The translations under genes and the position numbers were made by a program. The notes beneath the pieces were generated by a model, which had not been told where the DNA came from, searched no databases, and worked only from the letters and a program-made list of their open reading frames with translations. This document shows positions 1 through 8,539 of a DNA stretch of 64,000 nt, in pieces (the stretch's first letter is position 1; each line of letters opens with the position of its first letter). Source of the stretch: Paramicrobacterium fandaimingii (GTDB taxonomy: Bacteria > Actinomycetota > Actinomycetes > Actinomycetales > Microbacteriaceae); assembly GCF_011751745.2 (NCBI RefSeq), contig NZ_CP061170.1, positions 1,860,001 through 1,924,000 on the forward strand. Reading direction: 5' to 3'.

Positions 1-1237
1 TGTCGCGCGCTTCTGCACCTCCGATACGGTAGCTGCCCTGGTATTCGAGAAACCGAACGAGAACGTTAGCGAGCGTGGTCTTTCCCGCTCCACTGCCGCC
101 GGTAATTATGACGGCCTCCCCCGGGCCGACATCGAGATTCACGTTCTTCACCGTGAGCGCGGATGAGCCTGGCCACGCCGCGGCGACGTTCTGCAGAGTC
201 AGACGCGTGCCACCGCACGGCGCAGATCGCGTCTCAGCATGGTTCTGCGCGGGAATCTCAGGCGGAAGACCATCGGGAACAAGAGACGCGAGCCTGTCGG
301 CACTTGACCGCACCGCTCGCCAATGGCTGAGTGCAACGGGCACCGTCCCCACAACTTCGAAGACGGCGAGCGGTACGAGCGCGACAACAGCGAATGTGGG
401 TCCGCCCACGCCCGCAGAGCTCACGAGCGGTGCACCGACGACGATGGCGCCCGCAACGGCCAGGCCCGCGCAGAGAGCAACCATCGCGGCACTGAGTCCG
501 AACCCGCGTGACCGGCGCAGAGCCGTGCGTGTCAGGTCGGAATCTGCCGCGGCGATGCGTTCTCGCGCAACGGGTTCGGCTCCGAAGTGCGACAGCACGG
601 CGAAGCCCTGCACATAATCGATGAGCGAACTGGTGAGAGCTGCTCGTTTTGGTGCGAGTGCGATCTCGGCCGCCCCTGCGAGCGAGGTGGTCATCCACGC
701 TCCTCCGGCACCGCACAGTACGAGCAGGCCAGCCAACACAATGGCCGCCGCGGGCGAGAGCAGCGCAGTTCCGGCGATCGTGATCACGCAGACCGTCACA
801 GCCACGACGATGGGCTGAACCACACGCAGCGAGAGGTTTTGCATTTCATCGATGTCGGAAACTATCGCATTCAAGAGCGACCCTCGAGAACGATTCGTGA
901 GCCCGGCCGGTGCGCGAGGGATCAGCCTGGTAAGCAGGTCAGTTCGCAAGGTTGCGAGCTGACGGAACACAGCATCGTGACTGTAGAGACGTTCGAGATA
1001 TCGAAAGACGGCTCGCGCGAGTGCAAACGCGCGAACGCCGACAGTGGCGATCGTGAGAAAGAGCACGGGCGGCTGCTCGGCCGCGCGCGCGATGAGCCAG
1101 GCGCTTGTCGCGAGCAGGGCCACGGCGCCGAGCCCCGTGGCAATTCCCGACAGCATCCCGGGCAGTGCCTGTCTGAAGCTCGGGAGTGCAGTGCGCAGGA
1201 TGCGGGTACGATCCCGTTCTGCGGTTCCGGCGCTCAT
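1..1237 (-). CDS. cydC: CydC, thiol-exporter ABC subunit (3' partial)
   Basis: The last gene of the cydABDC operon, read leftward; its C-terminal part lies outside the window and 412 codons are visible. It encodes a fused membrane-ATPase subunit that pairs with CydD; in E. coli the CydDC heterodimer exports cysteine and glutathione and is needed to assemble cytochrome bd. Hydrophobic segments fill the first 290 or so residues, followed by an ATPase domain with a Walker A motif (GGSGAGKTT). The ABC signature and Walker B lie beyond the edge. The ATG at 1237 overlaps the cydD stop as ATGA, indicating translational coupling. The exported thiol in an actinobacterium that probably makes mycothiol is unknown. 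Confidence 0.95.
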   Translation of the reverse strand, partial: MSAGTAERDRTRILRTALPSFRQALPGMLSGIATGLGAVALLATSAWLIARAAEQPPVLFLTIATVGVRAFALARAVFRYLERLYSHDAVFRQLATLRTDLLTRLIPRAPAGLTNRSRGSLLNAIVSDIDEMQNLSLRVVQPIVVAVTVCVITIAGTALLSPAAAIVLAGLLVLCGAGGAWMTTSLAGAAEIALAPKRAALTSSLIDYVQGFAVLSHFGAEPVARERIAAADSDLTRTALRRSRGFGLSAAMVALCAGLAVAGAIVVGAPLVSSAGVGGPTFAVVALVPLAVFEVVGTVPVALSHWRAVRSSADRLASLVPDGLPPEIPAQNHAETRSAPCGGTRLTLQNVAAAWPGSSALTVKNVNLDVGPGEAVIITGGSGAGKTTLANVLVRFLEYQGSYRIGGAEARD

Positions 1238-2868
1238 GCAACCACCTCCCGTGCGACATCGATCGACACATGCTCGTCTGCCCAGTCGAGCAGCGCGCGC
1301 TTGTGCGTAACGACGATCACGCACATGCCGCTCGCTGCGAGCCCGCGAATCCCGCGGGCAATGATCTGTTCTGTGCGCCGATCGAGTGCCGATGTCGGTT
1401 CGTCGAGAGCGATGATGCTCGCCGAGTTCGCCAACGCGCGGTAGTAGCAGCGGGCGAGACCGACACGTTGTGCCTGGCCTCCCGAGAGACCGGCTCCGGC
1501 AGCGCTAAGGGGAGCGTCAAGCTGAAGCTCACCGGCGCCCGCCAGGTGAAGCGCTCGCTCAGCGAGTCGCCGAGCGGGGGCAGAATCACCAAGCGTCACG
1601 TTGCTCAGTACCGTTCCCGATTGCAGCCCTGGGTGCTGAGGCGACCACGAAAGCCACGGTCGTCCGTGGGCGGGCGCGTTGCTGACGTCGACTCCTCCGA
1701 CGAATACCGTTCCCGTGAACGGAGTGAGTCCCGCAATCACCCCTATGAGCGTGGATTTTCCGGCACCGCTGGCGCCCGTCACCGCGGTGACGCTCCCGCG
1801 GCGAAAGCGTAGCCGCACATCATCAAGAACCGTGGTGTCGTCGCGCACCACAGTGACGCCGCTCAACTCGAGGTCACCCGAGGCTGCGACGGGCGCGCCA
1901 GCATCCGGTGTCGTCTGTGCCGAATCGAGAATCTCGAACGCATCCTGCGCGGCTTCAACGCCTTCGGCAGCGGCATGGAAATTTGCCCCAACCTGTCGGA
2001 TGGGGAAAAAGACCTCCGGTGCGAGAAGAAGCACGAAAAGACCAGTAAGCAGTGGCATGGTGCCATCGACGAGACGAAAGCCAATGGAGACCGCGAGCAG
2101 GGCAACTGACAAGCTCGCCATGAGCTCGAGCACAAAGCCAGAGAGGAACGACACCCGCAGCACCGACATCGTCGAATGACGATAATCAGCGGTGATCTGT
2201 CCCATGCGGGTGATCTGCCGCTTCTCGCGACCGAAGATCTTGAGGGTCGACAGACCTCCGACCACATCGATGAATGAACTGGACAGTCGGCTCAGGCCCT
2301 CCCACTGCCGGCGTTGAACTGTGCGGGTAGCAAGCCCGATCAGCACCATGAAGATCGGCACGATCGGAAGCGTCACGATAAGGGTCACGCCGGAGAGCCA
2401 GTCGTGCCAGAAGACAACAACCACGAGAAGTGGAACGGTAATGAGCGTTCGAATCAGCTGGGGAAGATAGCGGGCGAAATAATTGTCGAGCGCATCGAGA
2501 CCGTGACCGAGCAGCGTCGTGAGCGCTGCAGAGTTTCGGCGAGCAAGCCAATCGGCACCGAGACGCGGCAGAGCGTCGAGGATGCCCATGCGAAGTTCGC
2601 TCTTCGCACGGGCAGCCCCACGTGCGCCGATGACCTCAGTGCCCCAGGCAAGCAACGCACGCGTGAGGGCGAAGCCGGCAACGGCCCAGACCCCCTCAGC
2701 GATGCCAGCGAACGGCGCCCCGCCGATCACGCGCGTGATCGAGAGCGTTGCGAACCAGGCGAAGCCGATGATCGCGACGGTGTCAGCGAGAGCGACAATC
2801 GCACCGATCGTAAAGAACCCCCGTGACGAACGCGCGTAACGAAGCAGACGTGCGTCAAGCGGCCGCAT
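1234..2868 (-). CDS. cydD: CydD, thiol-exporter ABC subunit
   Basis: Membrane-ATPase half transporter of 544 residues and partner of CydC. A transmembrane domain of about 300 residues is followed by a nucleotide-binding domain with Walker A GASGAGKST, signature LSGGQAQR and Walker B IIALDEP. A longer reading frame starts at 2907, but the ATG at 2868 is preferred: it gives the usual short N-terminus (MRPLDARLLRYA), has an AGAGGCGG site upstream, and overlaps the cydB stop by only 14 bases. Third gene of cydABDC; required in model bacteria for haem insertion into cytochrome bd. Confidence 0.95.
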   Translation of the reverse strand: MRPLDARLLRYARSSRGFFTIGAIVALADTVAIIGFAWFATLSITRVIGGAPFAGIAEGVWAVAGFALTRALLAWGTEVIGARGAARAKSELRMGILDALPRLGADWLARRNSAALTTLLGHGLDALDNYFARYLPQLIRTLITVPLLVVVVFWHDWLSGVTLIVTLPIVPIFMVLIGLATRTVQRRQWEGLSRLSSSFIDVVGGLSTLKIFGREKRQITRMGQITADYRHSTMSVLRVSFLSGFVLELMASLSVALLAVSIGFRLVDGTMPLLTGLFVLLLAPEVFFPIRQVGANFHAAAEGVEAAQDAFEILDSAQTTPDAGAPVAASGDLELSGVTVVRDDTTVLDDVRLRFRRGSVTAVTGASGAGKSTLIGVIAGLTPFTGTVFVGGVDVSNAPAHGRPWLSWSPQHPGLQSGTVLSNVTLGDSAPARRLAERALHLAGAGELQLDAPLSAAGAGLSGGQAQRVGLARCYYRALANSASIIALDEPTSALDRRTEQIIARGIRGLAASGMCVIVVTHKRALLDWADEHVSIDVAREVVA

Positions 2869-3874
2869 GAGAATCCGCCTCTTCGGGAATGTGGGCGCGG
2901 GAAACACGCTTGCGAAAGACCCAGTACGTCCAGCCCTGGTAGAGCAGAATCAGGGGAACCGCGAGGAGAGCGATCCAGCTCATCACCTCGAGCGTGTACG
3001 CCGATGACGAGGCATTTTCGATGGTGAGACTGTTCGCCGAGTTGTTGATCGCGGGCATCACAGCCGGGAACAACGCGGTGAAAAGGGTGAGCACGGCGGC
3101 GGCGATCGTCGCTGCCATGCTCGTGAACGCGATTCCTTCTCGATTGAGCGCGTTGGCAATGAGGGCGCAGACAAGCAGGGCGGCCGCTGCGAGAGCCAGC
3201 ACGAACACCATCGGTGTGTTGTGATCAACCACGGTCCACGTGAGAAAGGCAACGGCGACCACGGCAGCAATCAGTCCGGCGCGCGCCGCAAGATGGCGCG
3301 CTCGGCCGCGAATCTCCCCCTCGGTCTTGAGGGCCACGAAGACAACGCCGTGCGTGAAGAACAGCATGAGCGTCGTCAGGCCTCCAAGCAGCGCATAAGG
3401 GGTGAGTAGGTCGAGGATGCTGCCAATGAAGTCGTGATTGGCATCAAGCGGAACACCGCGCACGATGTTGGCAAAGGCAACCCCCCATAGGAAGGCGGGA
3501 ACAGCGGATCCGACGATGATCATGGTGTCGAATCGGTGCTTCCACGATTTCTCAGGGCGCTGGTGCCGGTACTCGAATGAGACGCCCCGCAGAATCAAAG
3601 CGATGAGAATGAGCAGAAGCGGAAGGTAGAAGCCGCTGAACAGCGTGGCATACCACTCGGGGAATGCAGCGAAGAGCATTGCACCGGCAACGATGACCCA
3701 GGTCTCATTCAGATCCCAAACGGGCCCGATCGTGTTGATGAGCACTCGCCTGTCGGTGTCGTCCTTCCCTAAAAAGGGCAACGACATGCCGACGCCGAAG
3801 TCGAATCCATCGAGAACGAAATAGCCGATGAAGAATGCAGCGATGATCCAGAACCACACGAGCGTCAGATCCAT
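2855..3874 (-). CDS. cydB: Cytochrome bd ubiquinol/menaquinol oxidase subunit II
   Basis: Integral membrane subunit of 339 residues that pairs with CydA to form the cytochrome bd quinol oxidase, a high-affinity, proton-pump-free terminal oxidase. The N-terminus (WFWIIAAFFIGYFVLDGFDFG) and the segment with RRVLINTIGPVWDLNETW are hallmarks of CydB. About nine hydrophobic helices are apparent. It begins 8 bases after the cydA stop and overlaps cydD, so it is cotranscribed with both. Confidence 0.97.
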   Translation of the reverse strand: MDLTLVWFWIIAAFFIGYFVLDGFDFGVGMSLPFLGKDDTDRRVLINTIGPVWDLNETWVIVAGAMLFAAFPEWYATLFSGFYLPLLLILIALILRGVSFEYRHQRPEKSWKHRFDTMIIVGSAVPAFLWGVAFANIVRGVPLDANHDFIGSILDLLTPYALLGGLTTLMLFFTHGVVFVALKTEGEIRGRARHLAARAGLIAAVVAVAFLTWTVVDHNTPMVFVLALAAAALLVCALIANALNREGIAFTSMAATIAAAVLTLFTALFPAVMPAINNSANSLTIENASSSAYTLEVMSWIALLAVPLILLYQGWTYWVFRKRVSRAHIPEEADSHAAA

Positions 3875-3882
3875 GATCTCTC

Positions 3883-5295
3883 CTAATACACCGTCACCCG
3901 GGCGACGGGCTCGTCGTTGTCGTTCTCTGCAGTCTCGATCGGTTCGGGGCCGACGCGCACCGCCTTCAGAATCAGCCGGAACTCAACAACAGCCAACGTT
4001 CCGTACACGAGGGTGAATGCCACAAGCGACGTCAACACGGTGAGGCCGCTGACGCCGGGCGAGACTCCGTCTTCCGTTTTCAGCAGCCCGAAGACAAGCC
4101 ACGGCTGCCGCCCCATCTCGGTGAAGATCCAACCAACGCTCATTGCGAGCAGTGATGCGGGGAACGACCAGATCGCCGCCTTCCACACCCAGCGGTTCGT
4201 CGGCGTGCGCCCCTTCCGCGTCAGCCACAGTCCGACGACCGCGACGAGAATGTGCACCACGCCGAGACCAATCATCCACCGGAACGACCAGTACGTCACC
4301 CAGATGATCGGTGCGTAGTCTCCCGGACCATACATCGACTGGTAGGCAAGCTGAATGTCGTTGATCCCCTCGACAGTTCCGTCAAGAGAATGTGTGGAGA
4401 GGAGCGAAAGAAGATACGGCACACGAATGGAGAAGAGTTCGTGCACGCCGTCCGGAGTGCCGAGGGTAAATATCGAGAACGATGCATCGGCGCCGGATGC
4501 TGTCGTGTACAGCGCCTCAGCTGCCGCCATCTTCATGGGCTGAGCTTCGACCATCGCAAGGCTCAGCTGGTCGCCCATGAGTGCAGTGCCGGCTCCGGCG
4601 ATCAGCATCGTCCAGAGGCCGAATTTGAGCGCAGGACGCATCGTCTCGAGGTTCTGACCTCGTGCCAGGTGCCACGCCGCCACAGAGATGACGAGGCCCG
4701 CCGACACCATGAAACACGCGAAGATCGTGTGAGGGAATGCTGCAAGAGCAATCGGATTGGCAAGCAGCTCGCCGAGGCTCGTGAGTTCGGCTCGCCCCTT
4801 CTCTTCATTGATCGTGTAGGCAAGGGGATTCTGCATAAATGCATTCGCCGCAATGATGAAGTACGCGGACGCGATCGTTGCAACTGCGGTCACCCAGATT
4901 GTCGCCAGGTGAAGACCACGAGGAAGCCTGTCCCAGCCGAAGATCCAGAGGCCGATGAATGTGGCCTCGAGGAAAAACGCGAGCAGAGCTTCGAGAGCGA
5001 GCGGCGCACCGAACACGTCACCGACGAAACGGGAGTAGTCCGACCAGTTCATTCCGAACTGGAACTCCTGCACGATGCCCGTGACGACACCCATGGCGAA
5101 GTTGATCAGAAAGATCTTGCCGTAAAAGTGCGTCAGCTGCAGATAGTGCTGCTTTCCGGTTCGCACCCAGACCGTCTGAAAGAGGGCGACGATCGTCGCC
5201 AGGCCGATCGTCAGAGGAACGAACAGAAAGTGGTACAGCGTCGTCAGACCGAATTGCCACCGTGCGAGAACGAGAGGGTCGAGAAACTGCTCCAC
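3883..5295 (-). CDS. cydA: Cytochrome bd quinol oxidase subunit I
   Basis: Haem-carrying subunit, 470 residues from the GTG start chosen here. That GTG lies 7 bases after a GGGAGG site and yields MEQFLDPLVLARWQFG, aligning with known CydA N-termini; an upstream TTG at 5319 would place the site inside the gene. Visible functional residues: His22 in YHFLFVP (haem b595/d ligand region), the EALLAFFLEATF helix with two glutamates, PHTIFACF with the b558 histidine, the quinol-loop motif QPMKMAAAEA and GRQPW. The Q-loop is of the short type. First gene of cydABDC; upstream lie four palindromic operators shared with the divergent repressor gene. Confidence 0.97.
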   Translation of the reverse strand: MEQFLDPLVLARWQFGLTTLYHFLFVPLTIGLATIVALFQTVWVRTGKQHYLQLTHFYGKIFLINFAMGVVTGIVQEFQFGMNWSDYSRFVGDVFGAPLALEALLAFFLEATFIGLWIFGWDRLPRGLHLATIWVTAVATIASAYFIIAANAFMQNPLAYTINEEKGRAELTSLGELLANPIALAAFPHTIFACFMVSAGLVISVAAWHLARGQNLETMRPALKFGLWTMLIAGAGTALMGDQLSLAMVEAQPMKMAAAEALYTTASGADASFSIFTLGTPDGVHELFSIRVPYLLSLLSTHSLDGTVEGINDIQLAYQSMYGPGDYAPIIWVTYWSFRWMIGLGVVHILVAVVGLWLTRKGRTPTNRWVWKAAIWSFPASLLAMSVGWIFTEMGRQPWLVFGLLKTEDGVSPGVSGLTVLTSLVAFTLVYGTLAVVEFRLILKAVRVGPEPIETAENDNDEPVARVTVY

Positions 5296-5320
5296 CGGTG
5301 TACCTCCCAGAAGACTCAAG

Positions 5321-5408
5321 TTCTACGCGCCGTAGAACATTCACTTCTACACAGTGTAGAACACATTCTTCTACCCGACGTAGAGCAATGTTTCTACGCC
5401 ATGTAGAA
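5321..5408. promoter_or_regulatory. Four tandem 17-bp palindromic operators between cydA and the BlaI-type gene
   Basis: Four near-identical dyads follow TTCTAC-N5-GTAGAA: 5321-5337 (centre GCGCC), 5345-5361 (ACAGT), 5369-5385 (CCGAC; last base G instead of A) and 5392-5408 (GCCAT). Their centres are 24, 24 and 23 bp apart. The array lies in the divergent region between cydA and a BlaI/MecI-family repressor. BlaI/CopY proteins bind dyads built on TAC/GTA half-sites, so these are most likely its operators. The fourth dyad overlaps a candidate cydA -10 and abuts the repressor promoter, suggesting joint repression and autoregulation. Confidence 0.85.
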
Positions 5409-5419
5409 CCTTCCGTCAA
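5391..5419 (-). promoter_or_regulatory. Candidate cydA promoter
   Basis: On the minus strand, TTGACG (5419-5414) is separated by 17 bases from TAGAAA (5396-5391). The -10 hexamer lies within the fourth operator. This would give a 5' leader of roughly 90 bases carrying the other three operators. The -10 is weak, and each operator contains a similar TAGAA, so the real start could lie nearer the gene. Confidence 0.35.
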
Positions 5420-5426
5420 AACCACG

Positions 5427-5432
5427 TATCCT
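5427..5432 (+). promoter_or_regulatory. -10 element of the BlaI-type gene (leaderless)
   Basis: TATCCT ends six bases before the ATG at 5439, so transcription should start at or next to the start codon. There is no ribosome binding site. The matching -35 region falls on the fourth operator, consistent with autorepression. Confidence 0.6.
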
Positions 5433-5438
5433 AGAGTC

Positions 5439-5822
5439 ATGGCAACTCTTGGTGATCTTGAACGCTCGGTGATGGATGTGCTCTGGGCATCCGCTGAGCC
5501 GCTCAGCGCTGGTGATCTGAGGGACCGTCTCGTGACGTCCGGCACCGGTGAGGCGCAGCGACAGCTGGCAGCGACGACAGTCTTGACTGTACTCTCGCGC
5601 CTCGAGTCAAAGGGCTTCGTCTCCCGCAATCGTGCGCATCGCCCTCACCTCTATGAGTCCGTCACGACACGGGCAGACCACACAGCTGAGCTGATGCACG
5701 AGGTGCTTGGCTCATCACCCGACCGAGAGGCGGCGCTCGCTCGCTTCATCGGGCACGTCTCGCCGTCTGAGGCTGAGACGCTGCGCTCGCTGCTCGACCC
5801 CACGTCAATCCCGGCAAAATAA
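5439..5822 (+). CDS. BlaI/MecI/CopY-family transcriptional repressor
   Basis: Winged-helix repressor of 127 residues, starting MATLGDLERSVMDVLW, the typical BlaI/MecI opening. Helix-turn-helix in the first 75 residues (ATTVLTVLSRLESKGFV is the recognition helix and turn); the C-terminal part is the dimerisation domain that M56 proteases cleave in the beta-lactamase system. A longer frame runs in from upstream, but the ATG at 5439 matches the family and has a -10 six bases before it. It is divergent from cydABDC across four palindromes and followed 17 bases later by an M56 protease gene. Probable role: repressor of itself, the protease and cydABDC. Confidence 0.9.
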   Translation: MATLGDLERSVMDVLWASAEPLSAGDLRDRLVTSGTGEAQRQLAATTVLTVLSRLESKGFVSRNRAHRPHLYESVTTRADHTAELMHEVLGSSPDREAALARFIGHVSPSEAETLRSLLDPTSIPAK

Positions 5823-5839
5823 CCGTATTCGACAGTGCG

Positions 5840-6760
5840 ATGGTTGTAGCCTCTGCACTTCTCGCTGCGCTCGCATTCGCGCTTGCCTGGCCTGTGCCGA
5901 TCGTGCTCGCACGAGCGGACTGGCCGTCGCGGGCGCCCGCCATCGCCCTGGTGGTATGGCAGGCGATCGCCATAGCCGGTGTGCTCTCGACGATCGGCGC
6001 CTTCGGCACATTCGGTCTCTCCGGGATCGCCTCCACCGTTTCCGACGGACTCGTGATTCTTGCCTCTGCGGCGATGGACGGCTCAACCCCGAGTGGTCTG
6101 GGTACCGCGCACATTTTCGCACTCTGTTGCGCCGTGCTCTTTGCGGGGCACCTTCTGCTCAGCGTGCTGACGACAATTGTGCGCACAGAACGCGAGCGAC
6201 GGCGGCAACACGATCTCGTCACGCTTCTGAGCACCCCGACAAGCTCCATTCCCGGAACACGACTGCTGGAATACGCCGCCCCGGTCGCCTATTGCCTGCC
6301 CGGCGCATTTCGCACGGCCACGGTGCTGACCGATGGTCTTGTCAAGGCGCTCAGCACCGACGAAGTGAACGCCGTCATCTCCCACGAGCGCGCTCACCTG
6401 GCGCAGCAGCACCATCTGCTGCTTCTGGCGTTCAGGGCGTGGCGCAAGGCTCTCCCCTGGTTTCCGATCGCGACGAGGGCAAGCGACGCCGTCGGGCTCC
6501 TCGTCGAAATGCGCGCAGACGACACTGCGAGAGCCGAATACTCCGCGGATTCTCTTGTGTCCGCGATCATCACCGTCGCCACGGGCGGAGGTGGGTCTCC
6601 CGATGTCGGCGTAGCCGATGCAACGCCGCAGTCGGCTGCTCCCCGCGTGACACGACTGTTGACACAGCCTCACCCTCTACCCTCGTTTGCCGTTGTCGGC
6701 ATCCTTGGTGCATCGCTTGCCCTCGTGCTCGTTCCTCCCCTTCTCCTGCTCACAGCGTGA
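5840..6760 (+). CDS. Membrane metalloprotease, M56 (BlaR1-like) family
   Basis: Membrane protein of 306 residues with hydrophobic segments near residues 1-24, 32-56, 92-115 and 275-303. The zinc-protease motif HERAH is at 183-187 (within about one residue) with a downstream VEMRADD (glutamate near 223) as likely third ligand. M56 proteins such as BlaR1 and MecR1 cleave their cognate BlaI-type repressor. This one ends shortly after its last membrane segment and has no penicillin-binding sensor domain, so it is unlikely to sense beta-lactams in the manner of staphylococcal BlaR1. It follows the repressor gene by 17 bases and probably forms an operon with it. Confidence 0.85.
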   Translation: MVVASALLAALAFALAWPVPIVLARADWPSRAPAIALVVWQAIAIAGVLSTIGAFGTFGLSGIASTVSDGLVILASAAMDGSTPSGLGTAHIFALCCAVLFAGHLLLSVLTTIVRTERERRRQHDLVTLLSTPTSSIPGTRLLEYAAPVAYCLPGAFRTATVLTDGLVKALSTDEVNAVISHERAHLAQQHHLLLLAFRAWRKALPWFPIATRASDAVGLLVEMRADDTARAEYSADSLVSAIITVATGGGGSPDVGVADATPQSAAPRVTRLLTQPHPLPSFAVVGILGASLALVLVPPLLLLTA

Positions 6761-6776
6761 TGGACGTGTTGTGGTT

Positions 6777-6782
6777 TAGGCT
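6777..6782 (+). promoter_or_regulatory. -10 element of the DedA gene (leaderless)
   Basis: TAGGCT ends exactly six bases before the GTG at 6789; the intervening CTCAGG is a poor ribosome site. Consistent with a transcript starting at the start codon. Confidence 0.5.
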
Positions 6783-6788
6783 CTCAGG

Positions 6789-7514
6789 GTGAACGAGATT
6801 CTCGACAGCATTCTGGATGCTGTTCAGAGCGTTGACCCGGTACTGCGCACGCTCATCGCCGGGGTGGGCATCCTGCTCGAAACGAGCATCCTCATCGGGC
6901 TGATCGTTCCGGGCGATACCATCGTCATCGTCGCCGGCACCGGCATCGAAACCCCATTCCAGTTCATGGCGATGTACGTCGCCGTCGTCGTCGGTGCGCT
7001 CACGGGAGAAAGCATCGGGTTCGCCCTTGGCCGATACTTCGGCGACCACATCCGCCGCTCACGACTCGGAAAGCGAATCGGCGAGCACAACTGGCAGAAG
7101 GCCGAACGCTATCTCGAACGACGGGGCGGCATCGCTGTTTTTCTCTCCCGCTTTCTTCCCGTTCTGCATTCGCTCATTCCCTTGACCGTTGGCATGAGCA
7201 CGATGAGGTATCGCCGCTTTCTCGCGTGGACGATCCCAGCCTGCCTCATCTGGACCGGTGCCTACGTCTCCGTTGGATCAGCCGCAGCGGAGACATATCG
7301 AGAGCTCTCGCAACGCCTTCATTTCGCCGGCTACGTCTTCGTCGCCATCATCGCCCTGTTCTTGATCGTCGTCTGGGCCGTCAAGAAGATTCTTCACCGC
7401 ATCGAACGGCGCCACATGACGCGCTCCCAGGCTCAGGAGCCACCGTCAGATCGCAGCGACGACGACAACGTGACAGGATTGACTGATGCCCCGCACAGAG
7501 ATGAGTCAGCCTGA
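6789..7514 (+). CDS. DedA-family membrane protein
   Basis: Protein of 241 residues with a GTG start, belonging to the DedA/VTT family of membrane transporters linked to undecaprenyl-phosphate or phospholipid translocation. Signs: LIVPGDTIVIVAG near residue 40, the GxxxGxxxGRYFG loop (GESIGFALGRYFG), and the amphipathic FLSRFLPVLHSLIPLTVG with the conserved arginine and proline. Membrane segments at both ends and a charged C-terminal tail. The end overlaps the next gene by 29 bases, so the two may be cotranscribed. Confidence 0.85.
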   Translation: MNEILDSILDAVQSVDPVLRTLIAGVGILLETSILIGLIVPGDTIVIVAGTGIETPFQFMAMYVAVVVGALTGESIGFALGRYFGDHIRRSRLGKRIGEHNWQKAERYLERRGGIAVFLSRFLPVLHSLIPLTVGMSTMRYRRFLAWTIPACLIWTGAYVSVGSAAAETYRELSQRLHFAGYVFVAIIALFLIVVWAVKKILHRIERRHMTRSQAQEPPSDRSDDDNVTGLTDAPHRDESA

Positions 7515-8511
7515 ACCTCGGCGCATTCATCGTGCAGCCCGCCTCGACGATGCTTTCTTGGCGTGGCGTGCCCGACGCGCTATTCGGCGTGGGCTGAAAC
7601 CGACGGCCGTCACTTACGCCGGCTACGGTTCGACGACCTGGGTTCGGGTGCTCGGACGCGTGCTCTATACGCATCCTCATCGCGAAGACGAGGCGACGAG
7701 TCGCACCCGCGGCTGGCGCAGCTTCACCAGCATCCCCGTGGTCTCCAGCACCGCCACCGTCGAGATCGCGGGACGACAGTACGAGGTTGTGGCCGACCGG
7801 GGTGGGGTGATCGATGCGGTCATCTCGGCCGAACTTCCACCGGGGTGGCAGACAATCCGCATGTCAGCCCAGGGCTCCGACCCGGTCACGAGCGATGTCT
7901 ATATCGTTGACCCGGCAACGCGCATCGGCGTGATCTCTGATATCGACGACACGGTGATGGTCACGGCGCTGCCAAGACCGTTCGTCGCCGCATGGAACAC
8001 ATTTGTGCTCGACGAGCACGCTCGCACGCCGGTGCCGGGCATGGCTGTGCTTCTCGATCGGCTCTCGCGCATTCACGGAGGCTCCCCCGTCATCTATCTG
8101 TCCACGGGCGCGTGGAACGTCGCTCCGACACTTCGCCGATTTCTCTCGCGTCACCTCTACCCGTCCGGCGCGCTCCTTCTCACCGACTGGGGCCCGACCC
8201 ACGACCGCATTTTTCGAAGCGGCCGGGCTCACAAGCAAGAGAACCTTCGTCGCCTCGCTCAGGAATTTCCCGACATCAAGTGGATCCTTGTCGGCGATGA
8301 CGGGCAGCATGATGAGGAATTGTACGCAGATTTCGCCACAGAGCTCCCCGGCAATGTCTCGGCCGTCGCCATTCGTCAGCTCTCCCCCGGTGAGGCCGTT
8401 CTCGCTGGCGGACGCTCAAAACATGAGCAGTACGATTCCGGGCACACCTGGGTGTATGCACCCGACGGCGCGGGTCTCCTGAACGAACTCGACAACGTCA
8501 TTTCCGACTGA
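7486..8511 (+). CDS. App1-like phosphatase (DUF2183)
   Basis: Protein of 341 residues with a haloacid-dehalogenase-like catalytic motif DIDDT at 152-156. This matches the App1/DUF2183 family, whose yeast member is a phosphatidate phosphatase. The N-terminal half is a beta-rich domain; the C-terminal half carries the phosphatase core with LVGDDGQHD. No signal peptide or membrane segment. An alternative ATG exists at 7501; 7486 is used because CAGGA lies just before it. Overlap with the DedA gene suggests a shared transcript and perhaps a link to membrane lipids; the bacterial substrate is not known to me. Confidence 0.8.
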   Translation: MPRTEMSQPEPRRIHRAARLDDAFLAWRARRAIRRGLKPTAVTYAGYGSTTWVRVLGRVLYTHPHREDEATSRTRGWRSFTSIPVVSSTATVEIAGRQYEVVADRGGVIDAVISAELPPGWQTIRMSAQGSDPVTSDVYIVDPATRIGVISDIDDTVMVTALPRPFVAAWNTFVLDEHARTPVPGMAVLLDRLSRIHGGSPVIYLSTGAWNVAPTLRRFLSRHLYPSGALLLTDWGPTHDRIFRSGRAHKQENLRRLAQEFPDIKWILVGDDGQHDEELYADFATELPGNVSAVAIRQLSPGEAVLAGGRSKHEQYDSGHTWVYAPDGAGLLNELDNVISD

Positions 8512-8527
8512 CGTCGGACGGCTTCGA

Positions 8528-8533
8528 TACGCT
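8528..8533 (+). promoter_or_regulatory. -10 element of the HTH_42 gene (leaderless)
   Basis: TACGCT ends six bases before the ATG at 8540, the same geometry as several other genes here. Confidence 0.5.
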
Positions 8534-8539
8534 CGGAGC

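Noticed and set aside
4252..5406. 384-codon frame antisense to cydA
   Set aside because: Lies entirely over a clear cydA with all haem and quinol motifs; the translation is Arg/His/Glu-rich without any fold signal, as expected from the complement of G+C-rich coding DNA.
5321..5408. CRISPR-like repeat array
   Set aside because: The repeats are only 17-bp dyads with 6-7 bp gaps and no cas genes; they are operator-like, not CRISPR.
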